DNA from: Nostoc sp. FACHB-152
GTDB lineage: Bacteria > Cyanobacteriota > Cyanobacteriia > Cyanobacteriales > Nostocaceae
DNA: 64,000 nt
Reading direction: 5' to 3'
Assembly (NCBI RefSeq): GCF_014697475.1
Contig: NZ_JACJRV010000026.1
Coordinates: forward strand, 1 to 64,000
The notes under the pieces are model-generated. The model was not told the origin of the DNA. It was given only the letters and a program-made list of their open reading frames with translations, and did no database searches. Shown here piece after piece: positions 42,608 to 50,905 of this stretch. Position 1 is the first letter of the stretch. Each line of letters opens with the position of its first letter. A program made the translations under genes and the position numbers.

Positions 42608-43246
42608 TTACTTGTTAGGCTGAGGAGTTAACCGCAGATAGGGTTTGATTTCTTCGTAGCCTTTGGGGAATTTTTCTTTCAAGACTTCTGGATCTTTCAG
42701 CGAAGGAACGATAACGCAATCATCACCATCTTTCCAGTCGGCTGGGGTAGCCACACTGTAGTTATCGGTTAGTTGCAGTGAATCAATTACGCGCAAGATT
42801 TCGTCAAAGTTGCGTCCGGTGCTGGGGGGATATGTGAAAGAAAGACGCAGTTTTTTATTGGGGTCAATAACGAAGACAGAACGCACTGTGACTGCGGCGT
42901 TGGCGTTAGGGTGGATCATGTCATAAAGGTCAGAAACCTTACGATCCGCGTCTGCCAAAATTGGATAGTTGAGTGAGGTGTTTTGCGTTTCTTCGATGTC
43001 GCCTACCCAACCGTTATGAGATTCTACATCATCTACGCTGAGTGCGATCGCTTTCACATTGCGCTTGTCAAATTCGGGTTTCAGTTTCGCAACTGTGCCT
43101 AGTTCAGTAGTGCAAACAGGTGTAAAGTCAGCTGGGTGAGAAAATAACACTACCCAGCTGTCACCAGCCCATTCGTAAAAATTTATGTCGCCATGTGTAG
43201 AGGCTTGCGTAAAGTTGGGTACTGTATCACCAAGATGGAGAGCCAT
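42608..43246 (-). CDS. 1-Cys peroxiredoxin (Prx6 type)
   Basis: A 212-residue thiol peroxidase. The catalytic motif is PADFTPVCTTE, with the peroxidatic Cys; no resolving Cys is near the C-terminus. The C-terminal extension (PADWKDGDDCVIVPSLKD, FPKGYEEIKPYLRLTPQP) is that of the Prx6 subfamily. It removes H2O2 and alkyl peroxides in the cytosol. It is transcribed alone, divergent from the VWA operon. Confidence 0.94.
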   Translation of the reverse strand: MALHLGDTVPNFTQASTHGDINFYEWAGDSWVVLFSHPADFTPVCTTELGTVAKLKPEFDKRNVKAIALSVDDVESHNGWVGDIEETQNTSLNYPILADADRKVSDLYDMIHPNANAAVTVRSVFVIDPNKKLRLSFTYPPSTGRNFDEILRVIDSLQLTDNYSVATPADWKDGDDCVIVPSLKDPEVLKEKFPKGYEEIKPYLRLTPQPNK

Positions 43247-43626
43247 GAGAGATTCCCTGTAGATAAAAAGCCAAATGTAGTCTATTTTGCCATCATCACA
43301 TAAAACATCGGTTCTCCTATCGGCTTTTTGCTGTTTGTTACAAAATTTTAAGTTCTCAGCGTTGCGATCAGAATCGATGCAGTGTTTTAACTAGATGAGG
43401 CTTGATCATTATACAGAGATCATGTGTGTCTTTGAAACTAAACGAAATTAACTAGAAATTAACTTTTTGATTAAAAGTATAAAATCGGGTTTTAGTAAAT
43501 TATTGCAGAGGTAGCTAAGTCTAGCAGGGGACAGAGTTAAAAGTTCTTTGGTGTCTAAGTTTTATTATTTACCAATTTCTTTAATACCTTGGTTATGGCT
43601 ATAACTAATCTTTCTGGGGAAAATGC
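43247..43626. other. Divergent intergenic region, peroxiredoxin versus VWA operon
   Basis: A 380-bp stretch with no open frame. It must hold the promoters of both neighbours. I see no clear operator, repeat or riboswitch-like structure. Confidence 0.5.
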
Positions 43627-45339
43627 ATGATTTTCAAACAGTCTCGGTTCATTACTTACCTTATATTTGTCTCTGCTTGCCTGTTAATAACAGCGTGTAG
43701 TAATAACTCGACTTCAGAAGATAATTTTACGGGTTTAAAACTCAACCTGTTAGTGGGCAGCGCCTTGGGTGACTTCTGTAACCAAGCGGCAAAAAACTTT
43801 AATGCTACACAACCAAAGCTAGATAATGGTACAGCTTTTCAGGTAACTTGCAAGGCAATGGGTAGTGGCGATGTAGTAACTGAAATAGTTGCTTTAGCAA
43901 GTCAATTGCAAAAGGGAACAGTAAAAGCTGATGCACCAGATTTTCCTACGATTATTTCTCTAGATGGAGATATATATCACAGTCAGTTAATTTACCGGAT
44001 GAACCAACTTTTTCCAGGGAAAAGCTACATTCCAGAAATTACAGAGTCACAACTCATCGCTAACACCCCAATGGTGTTTATGGCACAAGCAGATATAGCT
44101 AGTGGCTTACGAAAAGTAGCTGATCCTTACAAAGCTTTAGTATCTGCCAACACTCACCGCGATATCGATTCATCCGCACCACCATTGACAGTTCACTATG
44201 TACATTCTGCCCCAACTCGTTCTAATTCTGGCTTGCAAACATTGGTAGCACAATATAGCAGCATATCCGGTAAGCGTCCTGAAGAATTATCTGTGGGGGA
44301 TGTGGCAAAATTTCAACCCCAAATTCAGCAAATCCAAAGCAAGATTACGCGTTATGGCGTTTCTACTAATTCTCTTGCCCAAGCAATGGTAAAAAATGGC
44401 CCATTTTGGGCTTCTGTTGGTTCAGTATACGAATCGAGTGTCATTACTGCCAATTCAGGATTAAAACAGGGACAGCAGCGTTATGAGGCAGTATATCCCA
44501 AGGCGACCTTTACATCTAATATGCGGGCAATTATACCAAATGCACCTTGGGTAAGCACAGATGAGAAGGCGGCGGCGGAGAAATTTATTGTATATTGGCG
44601 ATCGCCTGAGGTGCAGAAAATTGCGACTGATTTAGGTTTACGCCCAGGAACGCCAGGGGTAGCATTGGGTGCTAAGTTTACACCAGAATTTGGCGTTGAT
44701 GCCCAAGCCAAATATGATTCCTTGCGTCCACCTGAACCAGAAGTTGTAGACGCGATGCTGAAATCTTGGCAGGAAAATGCAAAAAAGCCGTCGTTGGTGG
44801 TAGTGGTAGTAGATTCTTCGGGGTCGATGTCAGGTGATAAATTACCTGCTGTACAGAATACTCTACAAACTTACGTTAAGAACTTGGGGCCAAAAGAGCA
44901 AATTGCTTTGATTGATTTTGACTCAGAAATTCGTCCGCCTGTACTAGTAGATGGAACACCCCAAGGACGCGATCGCGGTTGGCAATTTATCAATAGCCTT
45001 CAAGCTGATGGCGGCACAAAATTATATGATGCTGCCCTAGAAGCACGTAATTGGCTACAAAAAAACCTTCGTAAAGATGCAATTAACGCTGTGTTGATAT
45101 TAACAGATGGAGAAGATTCTGGTTCAACAATTAAGTTAAATGAATTAGAGCAAGAGTTAAAAAAAAGTGGTTTTTCAACTGATCAAAGAATTGCATTTTT
45201 TACTGTTGGATATGGTAAAGAAGGGGAATTTAGCCCTGATGTCTTAAAACAAATTGCCGAGTTGAATGGAGGATATTATTCTCAAGGCAATCCAGAGACG
45301 ATTTCGCAGTTAATGTCAAATTTACAGGTAGAGTTTTAA
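43627..45339 (+). CDS. Lipoprotein with solute-binding domain fused to a VWA domain
   Basis: A 570-residue protein. Residues 1-24 are a lipoprotein signal ending in LITAC (Cys24). Residues about 35-365 form a periplasmic solute-binding domain of the SBP_bac_11 type, with the motif HSAPTRSNSGLQTLV that also occurs in the third gene of the operon. Residues about 385-565 are a von Willebrand A domain with the MIDAS motif D396-S-S-G-S400 and TDGEDSG as third loop. The protein is predicted to be anchored on the outside of the membrane, binding a ligand through one domain and metal-dependently a protein partner through the other. It heads a three-gene operon. Confidence 0.88.
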   Translation: MIFKQSRFITYLIFVSACLLITACSNNSTSEDNFTGLKLNLLVGSALGDFCNQAAKNFNATQPKLDNGTAFQVTCKAMGSGDVVTEIVALASQLQKGTVKADAPDFPTIISLDGDIYHSQLIYRMNQLFPGKSYIPEITESQLIANTPMVFMAQADIASGLRKVADPYKALVSANTHRDIDSSAPPLTVHYVHSAPTRSNSGLQTLVAQYSSISGKRPEELSVGDVAKFQPQIQQIQSKITRYGVSTNSLAQAMVKNGPFWASVGSVYESSVITANSGLKQGQQRYEAVYPKATFTSNMRAIIPNAPWVSTDEKAAAEKFIVYWRSPEVQKIATDLGLRPGTPGVALGAKFTPEFGVDAQAKYDSLRPPEPEVVDAMLKSWQENAKKPSLVVVVVDSSGSMSGDKLPAVQNTLQTYVKNLGPKEQIALIDFDSEIRPPVLVDGTPQGRDRGWQFINSLQADGGTKLYDAALEARNWLQKNLRKDAINAVLILTDGEDSGSTIKLNELEQELKKSGFSTDQRIAFFTVGYGKEGEFSPDVLKQIAELNGGYYSQGNPETISQLMSNLQVEF

Positions 45340-45364
45340 ACCACATCTGAACTTGAGGTAATTG

Positions 45365-46087
45365 ATGAAATTAGTAAATCCGCTTTTTTATCCATTTGCA
45401 GTATTGGCTGGAGGAATTTCTCTATTTTTAGGTGTGCGTGTACTGCAATTTCCTAATCAGATAATGCTACCTGTAGCGGCTGGTATTAGTTTAGGCGGTG
45501 CTATTTTTCTTAAATCCCGTGAACCCAAATATATTGAATTAGCTAATCCCGAATTAGAACGAGAAATTAATGCAGTCAAGCTTGCTGCTGTCGCATTAGT
45601 CAATCAATCAGAAAATTTGCGTTTGGAAGCCAAAAGATTACTAACTGATACATTTCAAATAGAACTTTTAGCAGCATTAGAAATAAATAGCGATCGCATT
45701 GCTACATTACCAAATAAAATTGACACCCTAGCTTGGAATCTATCTGGCAATATCTCTATACTTTCAGTAAGTTCTTTAAAGCAGCAGTTAGTTGAAGTCC
45801 AACAGAAAATCAGTTCAAGTTCTGGTGTAGCACAGCAGCATCTCAGGCAACTTGCAGACAGTCTCAAACGCAATATCAAGTTAGCCCAAGATGGAGAAGA
45901 TACGCGTTTAGGCAGAGTTATTAATATTTCGACTTTAATTCAAGACTGTACGGGATTATTGCAACAACTACAAACCAAATTGCGTACCTCTGACTTAAGC
46001 GAATCTCAACAAATTCATGAGATGCAATTACTCAGCGATGAACTGACTAGTTTATTAGAAAATCTCGATTTATTAGTTCGCAAGTAA
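45365..46087 (+). CDS. Membrane-anchored coiled-coil protein
   Basis: A 240-residue protein with two hydrophobic segments near the start (PLFYPFAVLAGGISLFLGV, MLPVAAGISLGGAIFL) and a long helical domain facing one side (about 60-240) rich in Leu, Gln and Glu. I do not recognise the family. ATG 45365 is preferred over TTG 45362. It lies between two genes for solute-binding proteins, 25 and 8 bp apart, so it is probably an assembly or signalling partner of them. Confidence 0.7.
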   Translation: MKLVNPLFYPFAVLAGGISLFLGVRVLQFPNQIMLPVAAGISLGGAIFLKSREPKYIELANPELEREINAVKLAAVALVNQSENLRLEAKRLLTDTFQIELLAALEINSDRIATLPNKIDTLAWNLSGNISILSVSSLKQQLVEVQQKISSSSGVAQQHLRQLADSLKRNIKLAQDGEDTRLGRVINISTLIQDCTGLLQQLQTKLRTSDLSESQQIHEMQLLSDELTSLLENLDLLVRK

Positions 46088-46095
46088 TCAAAATT

Positions 46096-47238
46096 ATGCC
46101 ACCAAGATTACAAACTACCCCTAAAGCAAAACTACAGTCGAAATCGTCAAAAGTTATTAATTCAGTTGCTATAATCATCGCCACCTTAGGTTTAACTTAT
46201 ATTCCTATCCCTGGGTTACAAAAAACTGTAATTATTGTTAGCGGTACAGAATTACAAGAACCTCTGCAAGAACTCGAAAAAAGGTTTGAGCAAGCAAATC
46301 CAGATATTAAATTAGAATTAAAATTTCAAGGTTCTCAAGAAATAGTTAATAATTATATTGACCAAAAGAATACTTTTAGTCCGACAATCTTAATTCCTGC
46401 TAATGGAGAAATTTTAACAGAACTCAGCGATCGCCTCCACACCACCAATCAAACCGAACCCTTTTACGATTCTCCTCAACCACTAGCAAAAACTCTACTA
46501 GTAGGTATAGCTTGGCCAGAACGCGGTAAAGCCCTGTTCCCCAATGGACGTTTTCAATGGTCAAAACTTGAACAAGCAATGCAAGCAGGTAATTGGGGAA
46601 AAGTTGGCGGTTCAAGTAATTGGGGTAGTTTTGATTTTGTCACCACAGATCCCACTCGGTCTAATAGTGGTCAATTGACTTTACACTTGTGGACACAATC
46701 AAAATTAGGCGGAACTATCAACGCCGATAGTTTCAATAATTCATCTATACAAACGCTATTTAGTTTAATTAAAAAGTCAGTCTATCAACCACCTCGTTCT
46801 ACAGATATTCTTCTGCAAGAATTTATTGTCAGAGGCCCTAACGATGCTGATGTTGCGACTGTATATGAAAGCATAGCCCTATATCGTTGGCAACAATCAG
46901 CCGCCAGTAAAGGGAAGCCTTATCATATCTATTATTTAGACCCGTCAATTGAAACTACCGCCACAGCAGCAATTGTCCGACGAGATGTAGATGAGGGTAC
47001 AGCAAAAGCCGCAAAGCAGTTTTTAGACTTTATTACCCAACCAGAACAACAAGCAATATTTGTACAATACGGTTTTCGCCCGGTGAATAATAATGTTGAT
47101 TTAAAGACTGTACCGAATAGTCCGTGGAGTCAAAATATTCCTGGCGCGGAAATTCAACCGAGTGTGAAAATCCTTCCACCACCTGATGATATTAAAACCA
47201 TCACAGAAATTCAACGCCAATGGGAACGGGCGAATTAG
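46096..47238 (+). CDS. Membrane-anchored solute-binding protein (SBP_bac_11 type)
   Basis: A 380-residue protein with one N-terminal membrane segment (VAIIIATLGLTYIPIPGL), not cleaved by a visible lipobox, and a solute-binding domain. Blocks: VIIVSGTELQEPLQELEKRFE, LLVGIAWPERGKALFPNG, VTTDPTRSNSGQLTLHLW, and ALYRWQQSAAS. The fold is like ModA/phosphate-type binding proteins. No permease or ATPase is encoded nearby, so it probably senses rather than imports. Third gene of the operon. Confidence 0.82.
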   Translation: MPPRLQTTPKAKLQSKSSKVINSVAIIIATLGLTYIPIPGLQKTVIIVSGTELQEPLQELEKRFEQANPDIKLELKFQGSQEIVNNYIDQKNTFSPTILIPANGEILTELSDRLHTTNQTEPFYDSPQPLAKTLLVGIAWPERGKALFPNGRFQWSKLEQAMQAGNWGKVGGSSNWGSFDFVTTDPTRSNSGQLTLHLWTQSKLGGTINADSFNNSSIQTLFSLIKKSVYQPPRSTDILLQEFIVRGPNDADVATVYESIALYRWQQSAASKGKPYHIYYLDPSIETTATAAIVRRDVDEGTAKAAKQFLDFITQPEQQAIFVQYGFRPVNNNVDLKTVPNSPWSQNIPGAEIQPSVKILPPPDDIKTITEIQRQWERAN

Positions 47239-47248
47239 GGAATTGTTC

Positions 47249-47315
47249 ACGCAGAGGCGCGGAGGCGCAGAGAGGAATGCAAGAGTATTCCCCTGTGTTC
47301 TCTGCGTCTCTGTGG
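47249..47315. repeat. Inverted repeat of the GCAGAGGCG family
   Basis: ACGCAGAGGCGCGGAGGCGC on the left pairs loosely with a right arm CTCTGCGTCTCTGTGG. It lies between convergent genes (solute-binding protein and hpsP-like) and could terminate both. Confidence 0.6.
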
Positions 47316-47319
47316 TTCG

Positions 47320-48492
47320 TTATTTAGTTAGAATCTGCTGATAAGCTTGAATCATTTGGCGAGCGATCGCATCCCAACTAAAATGTTCTAAGGCGTATTT
47401 TTGAGCATTTATTCCCCGGCGTTGGCGTTCTTGGGGATTTTGCAAAGCTTGTTGCAATAACTCCAACAACGCCGAAACATCTGTCGCACCTACCCATCCT
47501 GACTCACTATCGCTGACTTGCTGCCAAATATGCACTTGGTCGGAAATAACTACAGGTATCCCTGCAACCATCGCCTCAGCCACAGCAATACCAAAGTTTT
47601 CGTAGTAAGAAGGCAAAACAAATAAATCAGCAGCTTGCAGTAAACTAGCTTTTAATTCACCTGTAACAAAACCTGTAATGGTAGTATGCGATCGCAATCG
47701 TGAATTCTCGATTTGAGATTTAATTTTTTGTTCATAGTCTGGGTCTTGAGGGTTTGTCCCAGCTAGAACAAAATGAAACTTGTACTCCTTATCCAGCAGT
47801 TTTTCTAAAGCCGGAATCAACAAATTCAACCCCTTTTTTGGGTCAATACGCGACATAAACAGCACTAAAGGGATATCTTCTGGTATTCCTAGCTGACTGC
47901 GTATTGCACTTTGATAATTCTTTTGAGTAGGCTTCACACCTAAAGGAAGGACTAAATCTTGTGTCTTTGTCCCAAACCTTGCTGATATTTTGGCTTCTTG
48001 GTCACTAGTAAAATGAATGGCTGCTGCACCTGCTAAATTGCGACGTTCAATAAGTTCTACATATAGCTTTTTTAATTGCTTTTTCTTCTGTAAATCGGCT
48101 GGGTCAAGAGTTCCTAAAGGTCGCAAAATATAAGGTAAATTTTGTTGATGACAGACCATTGCTGCCGCACTACTAATAGGAGAAAATAAAGCATGAATAT
48201 GTGCTAAATCATATTTGCTAGCATGATTTTTCAGCCATTTGAGTAAATCTAGCGAAAATTTATAGCGACGAAATGGCGCACAGCGAAAGTAAATTATTTC
48301 ATAACCATCTTGTTTAATGGGGCGATTTAAAGGCACATCCAGAGGTTTCTGCCCATTATCGCCATTACTATCAGTTGTGAGAATAGTGACTTCCACACCC
48401 TCTTTAGCCAAGGCTGGGGCTAGTCCTAATACCATTTGGCTAGGGCCGCCATAAATCAAAGAAATAGAAGGGACAACTTGTAAAATTTTCAT
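47320..48492 (-). CDS. hpsP: GT4 glycosyltransferase, HpsP-like
   Basis: A 390-residue glycosyltransferase with the GT-B fold: MKILQVVPSISLIYGGPSQM at the start, GTLDPADLQKK, LFMSRIDPKKGLNLLIPAL, and the C-terminal donor-binding motif LPSYYENFGIAVAEAMVAGIPVV with the E-x7-E-type spacing of GT4. I choose ATG 48492; a GTG at 48519 would overlap the neighbour by one base. The gene order with the next three genes matches the hormogonium polysaccharide locus hpsL-N-O-P of Nostoc. The symbol is inferred from that order. Confidence 0.72.
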   Translation of the reverse strand: MKILQVVPSISLIYGGPSQMVLGLAPALAKEGVEVTILTTDSNGDNGQKPLDVPLNRPIKQDGYEIIYFRCAPFRRYKFSLDLLKWLKNHASKYDLAHIHALFSPISSAAAMVCHQQNLPYILRPLGTLDPADLQKKKQLKKLYVELIERRNLAGAAAIHFTSDQEAKISARFGTKTQDLVLPLGVKPTQKNYQSAIRSQLGIPEDIPLVLFMSRIDPKKGLNLLIPALEKLLDKEYKFHFVLAGTNPQDPDYEQKIKSQIENSRLRSHTTITGFVTGELKASLLQAADLFVLPSYYENFGIAVAEAMVAGIPVVISDQVHIWQQVSDSESGWVGATDVSALLELLQQALQNPQERQRRGINAQKYALEHFSWDAIARQMIQAYQQILTK

Positions 48493-48518
48493 TTTTGTTC
48501 TTTGTCGTTTGTAATTCA

Positions 48519-49694
48519 CTAACGACTATTAATTAATTGTTGATAAAACTCATACTGTTCTTTAGCAAGAGCCTGATTAGTATATTTTGCTATCGCTTTT
48601 TGATAGCCCATTTCACCCAAATTTTGGGCTAACTCTGGTCTGGCTATTAATTGCATGATGCAATCAGCCAGTGCTTGAGAATTACCTTCAGGGAATATTA
48701 AACCAGCATCACCAATAACATGAGGAATTTCGCCAGAATTAGAACCAATTACAGGAACTTGGCCAGCCATCGCTTCAATTAGCACATGACCAAATTGTTC
48801 TTTCCAACCCACAGAAGTTAAGGTTTTAAATTTATAAGTAGTTTCTGAAGGTAATACGAGCGCACTCATTAAGTTGATATAATTAGCTACTTCGTGATGC
48901 GGAACACTTTCTACTAAAATCAGTTTTTCTTGGATATTATTTTCTGTTGCTATTTTCAATATTTCATCTTTCAATTCGCCTCGTCCTAACAGCAGCATTT
49001 TCCAAGATTTATCTTTTAAACTGACTAATGCTTGTAACAGAGTTAACAAACCTTTTTCTGGGACAAACCGCCCGACAAATCCCAAGACAAAATCATCTGA
49101 TTTAATACCGAGTTTAGCAGCTAATTCTGGCTGAGGTTTCGGAGTAAATAAGCGTTCATCTACACCCAATTGCGGCATAACTTTAATCGGCCCTTTATAC
49201 CCTCTTTGTTGTAATATTTCTGCTCCGTCTTGATTACCAGAAATAATACCGTGGCTATGTTTGAGGTTAAAGTTTTCGAGTAAAGCTGCTGGGAGTTTTA
49301 GTTCATAAGGTAGATTCCACCAAGTAAAGAAGACATTTTTAGCTTTCAATCCTAATAATTGATTTAAAACAATCATTTGACTATAAGCTAGCCCTCTAGA
49401 GCCTTGTTCTACCTGAATAACTTGGGGACGAAATTGACGCAATAAAGAGACTAAATCAGCCCCAAAGGTCAAGAGTCCTTGATGATTTTGGCTAAAATTA
49501 GAAATAGGTACGATTTTAAATTTACCTTCATCTTTGAATTGGCTCTCAATAATTTTGTTTTGTACACCTCCTGGTTTCCAGGTTTTAGGCACTACAACCG
49601 TAACTTCAATTTCTGGTTTTAATTGTGCTAAAGCACGCAATTTTTCGCAATTTAGATCTACTATATAAGTATGGCTAGCAACTAAAATTTTCAT
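48519..49694 (-). CDS. hpsO: GT4 glycosyltransferase, HpsO-like
   Basis: A 391-residue GT-B glycosyltransferase: MKILVASHTYIVDLNCEKLR, then LGFVGRFVPEKGLLTLLQAL, the LLLGRGELKDEI strand and the C-terminal GHVLIEAMAGQVPVIGSNSGEIPHV. It probably adds a sugar to a lipid-linked repeat of an exported polysaccharide in the cytosol. The symbol rests on the order hpsL-N-O-P. It lies next to the GT2 gene, with a hairpin in the 133-bp gap. Confidence 0.7.
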   Translation of the reverse strand: MKILVASHTYIVDLNCEKLRALAQLKPEIEVTVVVPKTWKPGGVQNKIIESQFKDEGKFKIVPISNFSQNHQGLLTFGADLVSLLRQFRPQVIQVEQGSRGLAYSQMIVLNQLLGLKAKNVFFTWWNLPYELKLPAALLENFNLKHSHGIISGNQDGAEILQQRGYKGPIKVMPQLGVDERLFTPKPQPELAAKLGIKSDDFVLGFVGRFVPEKGLLTLLQALVSLKDKSWKMLLLGRGELKDEILKIATENNIQEKLILVESVPHHEVANYINLMSALVLPSETTYKFKTLTSVGWKEQFGHVLIEAMAGQVPVIGSNSGEIPHVIGDAGLIFPEGNSQALADCIMQLIARPELAQNLGEMGYQKAIAKYTNQALAKEQYEFYQQLINSR

Positions 49695-49723
49695 TAATAT
49701 TTCCTAATTATTAAGATTTATTT

Positions 49724-49758
49724 GCCAGTGGTTAGGTTTGTTGACCTTAACCACTGGC
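49724..49758 (-). terminator. Hairpin with 11-bp stem between hpsN- and hpsO-like genes
   Basis: GCCAGTGGTTA and TAACCACTGGC are perfectly complementary with a 13-nt loop. On the minus transcript it sits in the gap before hpsO, so it may be an attenuator or 3' end stabiliser inside the operon rather than a true terminator. Confidence 0.5.
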
Positions 49759-49827
49759 AGTTTTCTGTTTAGATTTTCAGGTTACTCATATTGGCAAGTT
49801 TTATACCTGGATTTCCTGCATCAGGCA

Positions 49828-50832
49828 TTATTGCGGATTAACTTGTTTATCCATTCGACTATAAACTTGACCATCATTCCAAGCTGATTGAATGACAGTA
49901 CCTAAAGCTTTCAGAAATCCTAAAGTGTAGAAAACAGCGCGAGTAATGATTTTGATAGGTGAACCACTTTTATGACATGGTGGCCTACCTAATACATGAC
50001 AATCAAATAAACGGGCGTAGAGACGTAAAGCTTGAGTAACTGTCAGATTTTTTAAACCGAGTAAAAAATGGTTGTGGTAGAAGGTGAGTTGATATTTGAG
50101 CGATCGCATACTAATATCATGACAACCGCCTGTCTCTTCCCCTAAATGCACTAAGTCGGCTTCTGGGTCATACCAAATTTTGTAACCTGTCTGCCTTACT
50201 CGCAAACAAAAATCTGATTCTTCTCTTACCGCACTCCCGCGAAATCTCTCATCAAACTTCAGTCCGTATTTAGTAAAAATTTCGCGGCGGAAAGACATAT
50301 TGCAACCCCTAGCAGTTAAAACCTGTTGGGGTTTAATAGTGTGTACCAAATCAATGTGATACCAAGCGATTCCCGGATCCATTGCTTGGGGCGGCAAATA
50401 TTCAATCTCCAAATCTCCGCCAGAATCACCCAACTTCATTCTGTCAAATACCCGTCCGGCTACCGCCCCCACCTCTGGATTCTGCACATAATTTTTGGCA
50501 TGGGCTGACAAGAAATTAGGGTTTAACCTCACATCATCATCAATAAATAAAACAATTTCACCCTTTGCCCGACGCACACCATAATTACGCGCCCCTGGTA
50601 GACTTGCCCAATCTAAGCGAAACCACTGAATCTTACCTAATGCTGCCACTTTTTCGAGGTAAGCTTGTATTTCTGGCTGATGGGTAGGCGATTGGTCAAC
50701 TACCAAAACTTCAAAATTAGGGTAGTCTTGATTGAGAACATCCACAATACTATCTTTTAGTGGTTCTTCTCGCCCGTAGGTCGGGATAATCACAGAAATC
50801 AAAGGCAAATTATTCATGTGATTTATACTCAA
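49828..50832 (-). CDS. hpsN: GT2 glycosyltransferase, HpsN-like
   Basis: A 334-residue GT-A family 2 glycosyltransferase. Evidence: VIIPTYGREEPLKDSIVDVL, VLVVDQSPTHQPEIQAYL, the metal-binding D-x-D-like block FIDDDVRLN, and RREIFTKYGLKFDERFRG with REESDFCLRVRQTG as acceptor-side motif. No membrane segment except a possible C-terminal hydrophobic helix. It is the second gene of the hpsL-N-O-P-like series. Confidence 0.72.
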   Translation of the reverse strand: MSINHMNNLPLISVIIPTYGREEPLKDSIVDVLNQDYPNFEVLVVDQSPTHQPEIQAYLEKVAALGKIQWFRLDWASLPGARNYGVRRAKGEIVLFIDDDVRLNPNFLSAHAKNYVQNPEVGAVAGRVFDRMKLGDSGGDLEIEYLPPQAMDPGIAWYHIDLVHTIKPQQVLTARGCNMSFRREIFTKYGLKFDERFRGSAVREESDFCLRVRQTGYKIWYDPEADLVHLGEETGGCHDISMRSLKYQLTFYHNHFLLGLKNLTVTQALRLYARLFDCHVLGRPPCHKSGSPIKIITRAVFYTLGFLKALGTVIQSAWNDGQVYSRMDKQVNPQ

Positions 50833-50905
50833 ATAAATTTATTATTTTGATATTTGCCATTTGTCTACCATTCTCAATTAACAACAGCATCAATTCAATT
50901 TCTCT

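Noticed and set aside
42608-43246. Typical 2-Cys peroxiredoxin
   Set aside because: No second conserved Cys in the usual C-terminal position; the long C-terminal domain fits the 1-Cys Prx6 group.
48493-48519. Longer GTG start for the HpsP-like gene
   Set aside because: The homologous start MKILQVVPS begins at 48492; the extra nine codons are not conserved in the family pattern.
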